Assembly: GCA_937872085.1 (NCBI GenBank)
Contig: CALMQK010000329.1
Location: forward strand, 1-8,058
From: an uncultured euryarchaeote
GTDB lineage: Archaea > Thermoplasmatota > Thermoplasmata > UBA10834
Length of the DNA: 8,058 nucleotides
Reading direction: 5' to 3'
In this document: positions 1-6,335 of the stretch, one piece after another
Layout of the letters: the number at the start of each line of letters is the position of its first letter
How positions within the stretch are numbered: position 1 is the stretch's first letter
The notes under the pieces: model-generated
Seen by the model: the letters and a program-made list of their open reading frames with translations, nothing else
Databases searched by the model: none
Told to the model about the DNA's origin: nothing
Translations under genes and position numbers: made by a program

Positions 1-620
1 ACCGCGCAATTCCCCTCAGCGGTGCATCCGGCGAGAGTGAACTCCGGCTTCGACTTTCCCGTCGCTTCTATCGGCATCATCGCGATGCACATCCCGGGGC
101 ACTCCCCGGCGCACTTCTCGCAACCCGTGCACTTGTCGAGGTCGAGGACGGGGACGGTGCGCTTCACGCGCTCCTCGACGACCGAATCGGCGTACTTGTC
201 GTCCCTGAGCTCCCTGGGGTCGAACTTGATCCTCGACCTGATGTTGTCCGCAAGCTCGAATTCGACGGTCTCGTGGATCGCCACTGTCGGACAGATCTCC
301 ACGCAGAATCCGCAGAACAGGCACCTGCCCATGTCTATCCCGGGTCGCTCGATCTTCCCGAGCTCCGGGTCATCCAGCTTCTGCATCCACATGCAATCGT
401 TCGGGCATATCTGGACGCAGTTGCCGCACCCTATGCAGCGCTTGAAGTCGATCGTGTGCTTCCCCCTATAGGTCGGCGGAAGCTCCAGCTTCTGATATGG
501 ATATAGGATGGTGTTAGGCCTGCCCTTGACAAAGGAAGTGTAGAACTGCTTGATGGTCCTCCCCATCGGCTTGGCGACATAGCCGAGGGTGCTCATGCGC
601 TTCTTCTTGGCCTCGGCCAT
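1..620 (-). CDS. nuoI: Complex I subunit NuoI/FpoI, ferredoxin-like, with extra C-terminal Fe-S motif (3' end off window)
   Basis: This is the 8Fe-8S ferredoxin-like subunit that carries electrons through the peripheral arm of complex I towards NuoB. The ATG at 620 overlaps the TGA of nuoH by one base (TGATG) and has a GGGGTGG stretch just upstream. The 206 visible residues have a basic, amphipathic N-terminus, then two standard motifs: C62-x2-C65-x2-C68-x3-C72-P and C100-x2-C103-x2-C106-x3-C110-P. These fit clusters N6a and N6b. A usual NuoI/FpoI ends roughly 30-70 residues later. This one instead carries a third complete motif, C164-x2-C167-x2-C170-x3-C174-P, after a charged linker (about 112-160). 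It then shows C199 and C205 before running off the left edge without a stop, so a fourth motif is possible. Family assignment is firm; the role of the extension is unknown. It could be an extra entry point for ferredoxin electrons. Confidence 0.93.
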   Translation of the reverse strand, partial: MAEAKKKRMSTLGYVAKPMGRTIKQFYTSFVKGRPNTILYPYQKLELPPTYRGKHTIDFKRCIGCGNCVQICPNDCMWMQKLDDPELGKIERPGIDMGRCLFCGFCVEICPTVAIHETVEFELADNIRSRIKFDPRELRDDKYADSVVEERVKRTVPVLDLDKCTGCEKCAGECPGMCIAMMPIEATGKSKPEFTLAGCTAEGNCA

Positions 621-1747
621 CAGAACCACCCCAGCGTTTTGAATGTCGCGGCGATCAGCAGGTTCACGACCGCCAGCGGCATGAGCCTCTTCCAGCCGAG
701 GTTGAGTATCTGGTCGACCCTGATCCTGGGGAGCGACCAGCGCGCCCACTCGATGACTACGAATACGGCGTATGCCTTGATCAGGAACCAGATGGGCTCT
801 GGGATCAGAGTCGGGCCGTGCCACCCGCCAAGGAAGAGCGCAGTGGCCAAAGCCCCACCGATGTACGCTCGGAGATAGCTCGTCATCATGAACAGGCCGA
901 ACCTCATGCCCGAGTACTCCGTGGTCCAGCCCTCGACGAGCTCGGCCTCCGCCTCTGGCAGGTCGAACGGCTGCACCTCGACCTCGGCCATGAGACAGAC
1001 CAGGAATACGATGAACCCCAAGAACAGAGGTATGGCGAACCAGATGTCCTTCTGCGCGTCGATGATGATGTTGAAGTTGAAGCTTCCAGCAAGCAGGAAG
1101 ACGCTCGCAACCGTCAAGAGCAGCGGGATCTCGTAGCTCATCATCTGTGCTGCGGACCTCATCCCGCCGATCAATGTGTACTTGTTGTTGGACGACCACC
1201 CAGCCACGAGTATGGAGAACGGAGCGATCGCGAAGAATGCGAATGCGATAAGCGCCCCCCCCGGGACTCCCGTGTCGTGAGCGCTCGTCTCAACGCCGAA
1301 GTTGCTTCCGAGCGGGATCGTCGACAGCGCGAGGAAGGAAGAGCCGATGAAGATGACCGGGGCGAGCAGGAACCCGGCCTTGTCCGCCTTTGCGGGGGTG
1401 ATGATCTCCTTCACGAACAGCTTCATGCCGTCCGCGATGTTCTGGAGCCACCCACCTATCCTGTAGCCGACATAGTACGGCCCATAGAAATCGAACATGC
1501 GGCCCATGAACTTCCTATCGAGCCAGATGAAGTTGAGAACGTTGATGAAGGCGATGATCACGAATATGATGACCTCGAGGAGGATGGCGAACACCGCGAT
1601 GTTCCCGTCCGAAGCGGCAAGATCGCCTATGCCTGTGAAGAAATCTCCGAGCGCCCCTGGCAGGACACCTCCAAGCCAGTACCAGAGATGATTGACAAGT
1701 ATGACGAGCCAATGGATGAGTCCGTAGCAGAATTGGAACAGGTTCAT
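620..1747 (-). CDS. nuoH: Complex I membrane subunit NuoH/FpoH
   Basis: NuoH anchors the peripheral arm in the membrane and forms most of the quinone-type chamber and the start of the charged channel to the proton pumps. The 375 residues contain about eight to nine hydrophobic segments. Family motifs are W75-L-D-R-K-F-M-G-R83 (usually ERKxxGR), G89-P-x3-G94, the Q102-N-I-A-D-G-M-K-L block, G183-W-S-S-N-N-K189, and P260-F-D-L-P-E-A-E267 followed by E-L-V-E-G. About 30 hydrophobic residues precede the usual first helix, so the N-terminus is somewhat longer than in bacterial NuoH. Two normally conserved charged spots differ: the Q-x-R-x-G-P motif reads F85-D-F-Y-G-P, and the N-R before P-F-D-L reads E257-V258. 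The ATG at 1747 is four bases after a GGTGA that overlaps the nuoD stop, supporting this start and translational coupling. Confidence 0.95.
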   Translation of the reverse strand: MNLFQFCYGLIHWLVILVNHLWYWLGGVLPGALGDFFTGIGDLAASDGNIAVFAILLEVIIFVIIAFINVLNFIWLDRKFMGRMFDFYGPYYVGYRIGGWLQNIADGMKLFVKEIITPAKADKAGFLLAPVIFIGSSFLALSTIPLGSNFGVETSAHDTGVPGGALIAFAFFAIAPFSILVAGWSSNNKYTLIGGMRSAAQMMSYEIPLLLTVASVFLLAGSFNFNIIIDAQKDIWFAIPLFLGFIVFLVCLMAEVEVQPFDLPEAEAELVEGWTTEYSGMRFGLFMMTSYLRAYIGGALATALFLGGWHGPTLIPEPIWFLIKAYAVFVVIEWARWSLPRIRVDQILNLGWKRLMPLAVVNLLIAATFKTLGWF

Positions 1748-1751
1748 GGTC

Positions 1752-2825
1752 TCACCTATCGGCCTCCCCGATGCACATGTCCAGCCCGCCCATGATCGCC
1801 ACGACGTCCGCGACCTTGTAGCCGACCAGCATCTGCTTCGCTGCCGAGACCGTCACGAAGATCGGGCTCCTGATCTTCAGCCGGTAGGGCTTCGGCGTGC
1901 CGTTCCCGACGACGTACATCATGCCCTCCCCGCGCGGGTCCTCTACCCTTCCGATGCCCGTGCCCACCGGCCCGTTCCGAGGTGCGACTATCCTCCATTT
2001 GCCCTTGGGCATCTTCTGGACCGCCTGGCGGATGATCTTGCAGCTCTCGCGCATCTCGTCCATCCTGACCTTGTATCTCGCGTAGCAGTCCGCGTCAGGC
2101 ATTGAAATAGCTTGGAAATCCAGCTCGGGATAGACCGAGTAGGGCTGGTCCTTCCTGAGGTCGTAATTCACGCCGCTGGCCCTTAAGGGCGGGCCCGTCA
2201 CCCCGAGGTTCATCGCCAGCTCCTTCTTCAGGATGCCGACGCCCTCGTTCCTCATCATGAAGACCTTTGACCCTTCGAATAGCTGATCGTACTCGTCGAG
2301 CTTCTTCTCCATATACGTGCACGCACGAAGGGAGTCGCGTTCGAAGTTGGGCGGGACATCGTGGGCGACGCCACCGATCCTCGGGAAGTTGTACGTGAGC
2401 CTCGAGCCGCTCAGAGCTTGGAGCAGGTCGATGAAGACCTCCCTGTCCCTCATCGTGTAGATGAACCCTGCGAGGGTTCCCAGGTCGGCGGCGTACGCCG
2501 CGAGCCACATCAGGTGGGAGGCGATCCTCTGCATCTCGATAGCAGCGACCCGGATGTACTCCGCCCTCTCGGGGACCTCGAGCCCCATAAGGTCCTCGAC
2601 AGTGAGACAGTAGAGATGGCTCCACGTCAAGGACGAACCGTAACAGAGCCTGTCCGCAAGCGGGATGATCTGAGTGTATGTCCTGTTCTCGCAGAGCTTC
2701 TCGATGCCCCGGTGGAGATAGCCCATCTCGGGCTCCGCGTCGACTATAGTCTCTCCGTCGACCTTGATCCTGAGGTTCCACAGCCCGTGGGTCATCGGAT
2801 GCTGCGGGCCCATGTTGATCCACAT
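1752..2825 (-). CDS. nuoD: Complex I 49-kDa-type subunit NuoD/FpoD
   Basis: NuoD descends from the large subunit of NiFe hydrogenases and forms, with NuoB and NuoH, the site where the lipid-soluble acceptor is reduced. The 357-residue product starts directly at the family core (G6-P-Q-H-P-M-T-H13-G) and ends with the usual G-E-A-D-R, so it is compact but complete. Other family blocks are E33-M-G-Y-L-H-R-G40, the R-I-G-G stretch near residue 150, E-D-P-R-G-E-G near residue 307 and G-G-L-D-M near the end. The nickel-binding cysteines of hydrogenases are absent, as expected. H13 and Y62 align with the headgroup-binding His38 and Tyr87 of Thermus Nqo4, and the spacing of 49 is the same. The ATG at 2825 is the only ATG upstream of the core; an in-frame stop lies 15 bases before it. 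The nearest ribosome-binding site (GGGGTGA) sits about 15 bases upstream, on the nuoC stop. Confidence 0.96.
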   Translation of the reverse strand: MWINMGPQHPMTHGLWNLRIKVDGETIVDAEPEMGYLHRGIEKLCENRTYTQIIPLADRLCYGSSLTWSHLYCLTVEDLMGLEVPERAEYIRVAAIEMQRIASHLMWLAAYAADLGTLAGFIYTMRDREVFIDLLQALSGSRLTYNFPRIGGVAHDVPPNFERDSLRACTYMEKKLDEYDQLFEGSKVFMMRNEGVGILKKELAMNLGVTGPPLRASGVNYDLRKDQPYSVYPELDFQAISMPDADCYARYKVRMDEMRESCKIIRQAVQKMPKGKWRIVAPRNGPVGTGIGRVEDPRGEGMMYVVGNGTPKPYRLKIRSPIFVTVSAAKQMLVGYKVADVVAIMGGLDMCIGEADR

Positions 2826-2840
2826 CTCAGCCGTGCATCT

Positions 2841-3347
2841 TCACCCCTTGAAATCCTTCCTGAGCGGATGGTACAGGTAATCGCTGGGAAGCAGTATCCG
2901 CTCGAGCTTCGGATGGTTGTTGAACTTGATCCCCATCAGGTCGAAGGACTCTCTCTCCTGCCAGTTCGCCCCTCCCCAGACGGATGAGACCGAATCGACG
3001 GAGGGATCGTCCTTTGGAGTCTGAGTGATGAGCTCCAGAAGCAGGCACGAGCCATAGCAGGTGATGTGATAGACTATCTCGAACCTGTCGTCGTACTCCA
3101 CCGCTGAGATCATGGAGACGTGCTCGAACCCGAGCCTCTCGCGGAGGAACTGACAGCATCTGTAGAGCTCGCGACGCTCAATCCTGGCGCGGAGGACCCC
3201 GGCCTTCAACTTCTTGTAGTCGGTGACGGCGGTCGGGAAAGCGTCGAGAAGCGCCCTTATGACCCTCTCCTCGGACATCTCGCCGACCTTGGATGGCGCC
3301 TTCTCAATGGCACCCGCCGGCGTTCCTGACCCCCTCTGTTCCATCAT
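2841..3347 (-). CDS. nuoC: Complex I 30-kDa-type subunit NuoC/FpoC
   Basis: NuoC is a structural subunit without cofactors that packs against NuoD and NuoI in the connecting arm. The 168-residue protein has an acidic, low-complexity start (residues 1-25), an alpha-beta domain, and the diagnostic C-terminal signature: W-Q-E-R-E-S-F-D-L-M-G-I, then F-x-x-H-P-x-L-x-R-I-L and H-P-L-R-K-D-F next to the stop. It is a stand-alone gene, not fused to nuoD as in some bacteria. The two first codons are both ATG (3347 and 3344). A GGAG lies eight bases upstream, in the 15-base gap after nuoB, so either methionine could be used. The stop leaves 15 bases before nuoD. Confidence 0.95.
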   Translation of the reverse strand: MMEQRGSGTPAGAIEKAPSKVGEMSEERVIRALLDAFPTAVTDYKKLKAGVLRARIERRELYRCCQFLRERLGFEHVSMISAVEYDDRFEIVYHITCYGSCLLLELITQTPKDDPSVDSVSSVWGGANWQERESFDLMGIKFNNHPKLERILLPSDYLYHPLRKDFKG

Positions 3348-3362
3348 CGTTGCTCCTGTCCT

Positions 3363-3938
3363 TCACTTCCCTGTCAACAGGCCCCTCTTGTTATCCTTGA
3401 TGAGTTTCTGCAGTTTGATGAAGCCGTCAATCAGGGCCTCTGGCCTTGCAGGACAGCCGGGAATGTAGATGTCGACCGGGATGAACTGGTCGACTCCGGG
3501 GACGACGCTGTAACTGTCATAGAACGGCCCTCCGGATATCGCGCACTCGCCCATCGCGATGACCCACTTGGGCCCCGGCATCTGATCATACAGCCGTCTT
3601 ACGCCGGGTTGGAACTTCTTGGTGACGGGGCCGGTAACCAGAAGGACATCGCACTGCCTTGGGGTCGACCTATAGATCACTCCGAAACGCTGTGCATCGA
3701 ACCTCGGGGCCGATGCCACCGCCATCTCGAGGGCGCAGCACATGATGCCGAAGTGCAGCGGGTAGATGGAGTTCCTGGTCGCCCAGTTGAAGAAATCTTT
3801 CGTGAGGAAGTCGATGCCGCCGCCTATCGGGCTCTTCTTGAGGATGCCTTCCATGACCCCATCGGCCCACTTCAGGAAGTCCTTTGACCTGAACACCATG
3901 ACCTGTCCAACCGAAGGTTCCCCTTCTCCGGACTTCAT
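3363..3938 (-). CDS. nuoB: Complex I subunit NuoB/FpoB, carries cluster N2
   Basis: NuoB holds the last Fe-S cluster (N2), which passes electrons to the lipid-soluble acceptor at the NuoD interface. The 191-residue protein has all four cluster ligands: the tandem C67-C68 in M-C-C-A-L-E-M, C132 in M-G-E-C-A, and C162 in I-P-G-C-P. The R79-F-D-A-Q-R-F block, the T-G-P-V-T-K-K loop and P163-A-R-P-E-A-L are also typical. An N-terminal segment of about 60 residues precedes the core. The reading frame stays open upstream to 4163, but that part runs through nuoA. The ATG at 3938 is preferred because it overlaps the nuoA stop in ATGA form, has a GGAGGAG 11 bases upstream, and gives the normal family length. 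Confidence 0.96.
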   Translation of the reverse strand: MKSGEGEPSVGQVMVFRSKDFLKWADGVMEGILKKSPIGGGIDFLTKDFFNWATRNSIYPLHFGIMCCALEMAVASAPRFDAQRFGVIYRSTPRQCDVLLVTGPVTKKFQPGVRRLYDQMPGPKWVIAMGECAISGGPFYDSYSVVPGVDQFIPVDIYIPGCPARPEALIDGFIKLQKLIKDNKRGLLTGK

Positions 3939-4294
3939 ATCCAGATTATCTCCTCCTTCTTCAGGGCGTATCCGACGCCAGCGAGGAGTATGCCGAGGAA
4001 CATGAGCATGTAGATCTTGCCAAGATCGCTGATGTCGGCGAACACGAGGGCCCAGAGGAGAATGAAGACCGTGACGAGGTCGAACGCGACGAATATTATC
4101 GCATACATATAATATTGGAAGTGGAACTGTATCTGCGCTTCCCCGATGGGCACCTCTCCGCATTCGTACGTGGTCTCTCCACGCGGATCGTGCTTGTCCG
4201 CCCTGAAGTATCTTGAGAGGAAGAAGAAGAGCGTGGGGATGAGCAGGGCTATGATCGCAAAAACCGCGACCCCCATATACTGCTCAGCGAGCAT
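3935..4294 (-). CDS. nuoA: Complex I membrane subunit NuoA/FpoA
   Basis: NuoA is a small three-helix membrane subunit that wraps around NuoH at the base of the quinone-type chamber. The 119 residues give three clear membrane segments (about 8-28, 61-84 and 92-111). They include the signature Y43-E-C-G-E-V-P-I-G51 in the loop after helix one. Helix two carries F71-D72 but lacks the following glutamate of the usual F-D-x-E motif (V74 here). The usual P-W-A reads L80-W-A, and the R-F-Y before helix two reads Q60-Y-Y. This is the first gene of the minus-strand operon. A TATA box centred 26 bases before the ATG suggests a leaderless transcript. No nuoE, F or G precedes it. The product is certain at family level; the missing glutamate makes it atypical. 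Confidence 0.93.
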   Translation of the reverse strand: MLAEQYMGVAVFAIIALLIPTLFFFLSRYFRADKHDPRGETTYECGEVPIGEAQIQFHFQYYMYAIIFVAFDLVTVFILLWALVFADISDLGKIYMLMFLGILLAGVGYALKKEEIIWI

Positions 4295-4316
4295 TGCCTG
4301 GGGATTCCTTACATCG

Positions 4317-4323
4317 TATAAAA
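4317..4323 (-). promoter_or_regulatory. TATA box for the nuoA-I operon
   Basis: On the minus strand this reads TTTTATA inside GCGTTTTATACG. Its centre is about 26 bases from the nuoA ATG at 4294. Archaeal transcription normally begins 25-30 bases from the TATA centre, so initiation would fall at or next to the start codon and yield a leaderless message. No good ribosome-binding site lies near the ATG, which agrees. Evidence is by position and similarity only. Confidence 0.55.
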
Positions 4324-4392
4324 CGCTTATTGACGAGTAGGTTAACCCTCCGCCACTCTACGACACCTCCCAGTATCGACAACCGACGCCGA

Positions 4393-4405
4393 GAACCTGC
4401 TGTTC
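4393..4405. promoter_or_regulatory. GAAC-N5-GTTC dyad, candidate operator 1
   Basis: The 13 bases read GAACCTGCTGTTC: a perfect four-base inverted repeat with a five-base centre. It has the same half-site and spacing as the dyad at 4502-4514. It lies about 70 bases upstream of the nuoA TATA box. A dimeric transcription regulator could bind here; no regulator gene is present in the window. Confidence 0.35.
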
Positions 4406-4445
4406 CAGTCGAGCACTATCGCGGCCTCGCCCCGCACACCGAACA

Positions 4446-4473
4446 GAACGGTGCATTGGGGAGCACTTCGTTC
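4446..4473. other. Imperfect hairpin in the divergent spacer
   Basis: GAACG-GTGC (4446-4454) can pair with GCAC (4463-4466) and, after a two-base TT bulge, with CGTTC (4469-4473). This gives nine pairs around an eight-base loop (ATTGGGGA). It abuts a second small hairpin, CCCG-CAA-CGGG, at 4473-4483. The arms contain the same GAACG/CGTTC words as the dyads. It may be a structured small RNA or a spaced protein-binding site; nothing here identifies a known RNA family. Confidence 0.35.
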
Positions 4474-4501
4474 CCGCAACGGGCATTGGCTCATTGACTT
4501 G

Positions 4502-4514
4502 GAACGTTTCGTTC
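4502..4514. promoter_or_regulatory. GAAC-N5-GTTC dyad, candidate operator 2
   Basis: The 13 bases read GAACGTTTCGTTC, in which the inverted repeat extends to five bases on each side of a TTT centre. It ends 32 bases before the TATA box of the radical SAM gene, so a bound protein could act as an activator or a roadblock. It shares half-site and geometry with 4393-4405, and its centre is 109 bases away. Confidence 0.4.
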
Positions 4515-4545
4515 TGTGTGACCATCAGAATGTAACTGGATACGC

Positions 4546-4553
4546 TTTTATAA
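4546..4553 (+). promoter_or_regulatory. TATA box for the radical SAM gene
   Basis: The sequence TTTTATAA lies inside GCTTTTATAACG and is centred about 28 bases before the ATG at 4578. As for nuoA on the other side, the distance fits transcription starting at the start codon. No ribosome-binding site is obvious in the bases between. The two TATA regions resemble each other closely. Confidence 0.6.
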
Positions 4554-4577
4554 CGCGGGGTAGGTCTCTCATCCACG

Positions 4578-6284
4578 ATGCGCTCACCGGACCTAGTCCT
4601 ACTTCACCCACCGAGCATAATGGATTTCCGGAAGAGGGCAGTCTTGCTCGGCCCGGTCAGCGACCTCATACCATCGACACCGGTCTTCGAGATGTACCCG
4701 ATCGGCTTCACGACGATCGCATCGCTTCTGGAATCCAAGGGCTTCCAGGTGAGGATAGCTAACATCGCTAACAAGATGCTGGCGTCTGAGAGGTTCGACC
4801 CCGAGAGGTTCGTCAAGTCCCTCGATCCCGCATTGTTCGGGATCGACCTCCACTGGCTCCCGCATGTCCAAGGCTCGCTCGAGCTCGCGAAGATGGTCAA
4901 GAAGCATCATCCCGAAACTCCAATCGTCATGGGGGGCTTCAGCGCATCATATTACCACGAGGAAATCCTCAAGAACCACGCCGAGATCGATTTCGTCATG
5001 AGGGGCGACTCCACCGAATTGCCGATGGAGATGCTCATGGATCGCCTGACATCCGGAAGGCCACTCGACGCCGTCCCGAACCTGTCTTGGAGGTCCGGCG
5101 AGAAGCTCAACATCAATCCTCTGACAAATGTCCCTGACGACCTGGACGATGTGGAGGTAGACTACGGCCTGATGGTCCGCAAAGTGTTCAGGTACATGGA
5201 CCTGGACGGACATCTTCCATACAAGAACTGGAAATCCAACCCGATGTCGATAGCGCTCGGGGTCCGGGGCTGCACGCACAACTGCGTCAACTGTCAAGGG
5301 TCATGCGACTCGTTCGCCCGGAACTTCGGGAGGGACAAGCCTGCCTACAGGTCCCCTGAGAAGCTCGCCGAGGATGTCGCCAAAGCAGAGGAATACCTCA
5401 AGGGCGCGACCTTCGTCGTCGGCGACATAAGACAGGCAGGCAGATCCTACGCCACCAAGTTCCTTTCCGAGCTGAAGCAAAGGAAGGTGAAGAACGAGGT
5501 CGTACTCGAGCTCTTCACGCCGGCCGACAAGGAATTTGCCCAAGAGGTGGCCCGCAGCACCGAGCGATTCAGCGTGCAGATGTCCCCTGAGACGCATGAC
5601 GAGGCTGTGAGGAAGGCCCAGGGCAAGCCGTACACGAATGTCGGAGTAGAGAAATCCGCCGAGTTCTTCCTGGACGCTGGCTGCAACAGGTTCGACCTGT
5701 TCTACATGATCGGTCTACCAAAGCAGACCGCGGACTCAGTAGCGGACACGGTGAGATACACCGAGAAGCTGTATGAGAAGTTCAAGGGCAAGCGTCTGTA
5801 CCCCTTCATCAGCCCTCTCGCCCCGTTCCTCGACCCGGGCGGGAACGCCTTCGAGTATCCGGAGAAACACGGCTTCAAGGTCCGTGCCCGAACGCTCGAG
5901 GACCATCTCAAACTTGCGGACAAGCCCAGTTGGAAGCATGTCCTGAACTACGAGACCAGCTGGATGACCAGGGACGAAATCGTCGATTCCACCTATACGG
6001 CAGGATTGGGGCTCAACGAGATCAAGCGCAAGATGGGCCTAATCACGGAGGATGTCGCCAGTGGGACCCGAGAGAGGATAGAGGCGGCAATGTCCCTCTC
6101 CTCCAGAATCGATTCGATGGTTGCAGATGGAGGTCCCACCGAGAAGGACCTCGAGTCCCTGAAGGCCGAAACCGCCCACCTGAGTGAATCTACTGTGTGC
6201 GCCAAGGAAGAGCTGGACTGGTCGGAGAGCTCCTATGTCGCGAGCTTCCCGCGGATCGCCTGGTCGCTGTTTCGAGGAAGATAA
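4578..6284 (+). CDS. B12-binding radical SAM protein, Ta0216-type, substrate unknown
   Basis: The 568-residue protein pairs an N-terminal cobalamin-binding Rossmann domain (about 5-190) with a radical SAM barrel (about 222-430) and a C-terminal extension of about 135 residues. The start D-L-V-L-L-H-P-P-S plus P-S-T-P-V-F-E-M-Y-P-I-G-F, and G119-G-F-S-A-S with R142-G-D-S-T, are typical of B12-binding radical SAM proteins. The SAM cluster motif is C232-x3-C236-x2-C239, with another cysteine at 243. S-P-E-T and G379-L-P-K-Q-T match later barrel strands. I recognise the overall pattern as the archaeal Ta0216 family, whose reaction is not known to me. Relatives with this layout methylate or couple unactivated carbons, and archaeal lipid ring synthases share the architecture, but I see nothing that assigns a substrate. 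The ATG at 4578 is chosen because the P-loop-like start L-L-H-P-P precedes the next ATG (4620) and because of the TATA spacing. Confidence 0.88.
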   Translation: MRSPDLVLLHPPSIMDFRKRAVLLGPVSDLIPSTPVFEMYPIGFTTIASLLESKGFQVRIANIANKMLASERFDPERFVKSLDPALFGIDLHWLPHVQGSLELAKMVKKHHPETPIVMGGFSASYYHEEILKNHAEIDFVMRGDSTELPMEMLMDRLTSGRPLDAVPNLSWRSGEKLNINPLTNVPDDLDDVEVDYGLMVRKVFRYMDLDGHLPYKNWKSNPMSIALGVRGCTHNCVNCQGSCDSFARNFGRDKPAYRSPEKLAEDVAKAEEYLKGATFVVGDIRQAGRSYATKFLSELKQRKVKNEVVLELFTPADKEFAQEVARSTERFSVQMSPETHDEAVRKAQGKPYTNVGVEKSAEFFLDAGCNRFDLFYMIGLPKQTADSVADTVRYTEKLYEKFKGKRLYPFISPLAPFLDPGGNAFEYPEKHGFKVRARTLEDHLKLADKPSWKHVLNYETSWMTRDEIVDSTYTAGLGLNEIKRKMGLITEDVASGTRERIEAAMSLSSRIDSMVADGGPTEKDLESLKAETAHLSESTVCAKEELDWSESSYVASFPRIAWSLFRGR

Positions 6285-6335
6285 GGCTCAATCATTTATT
6301 ACCTCGAGTGGAGGTATCGGGGACGGGGCAATCAT

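Larger units (their letters stand above)
4295..4577. other. Divergent regulatory spacer between nuoA and the radical SAM gene
   Basis: These 283 bases separate two operons that read away from each other. They contain an outward-facing TATA box at each end, two GAAC-N5-GTTC dyads (4393-4405 and 4502-4514), a hairpin (4446-4473) and a second short one, CCCG-CAA-CGGG (4473-4483). Reading frames that cross the spacer (72 codons on minus, 67 on plus) show no protein-like features and no promoter of their own. I take it as non-coding. Both flanking transcripts would start at their ATGs if leaderless, so the structured middle part is probably untranscribed by them. Confidence 0.6.

Noticed and set aside
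818..1795. Long plus-strand reading frame of 325 codons opposite nuoH
   Set aside because: It is the antisense of a clear NuoH, is rich in charged residues in a pattern produced by reading hydrophobic codons backwards, and has no promoter or family motif.
2361..2987. Plus-strand frame of 208 codons opposite nuoD and nuoC
   Set aside because: It spans the boundary of two certain minus-strand genes and shows no protein-like features; it results from the GC-rich codon use.
3939..4163. Upstream extension of the nuoB frame, giving 266 codons
   Set aside because: The extra 75 codons run through nuoA in another frame and do not resemble NuoB; the ATG at 3938 overlaps the nuoA stop and has a good ribosome-binding site.
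4443..4517. tRNA-like cloverleaf, suggested by length of 75 and an eight-base closing stem
   Set aside because: No conserved D-loop or T-loop sequence, no CCA-compatible end and no proper anticodon arm on either strand.
4358..4576. 72-codon minus-strand frame in the divergent spacer
   Set aside because: No motif, no ribosome-binding site, and it would cover the TATA box, both dyads and the hairpin, which are better explained as control elements.
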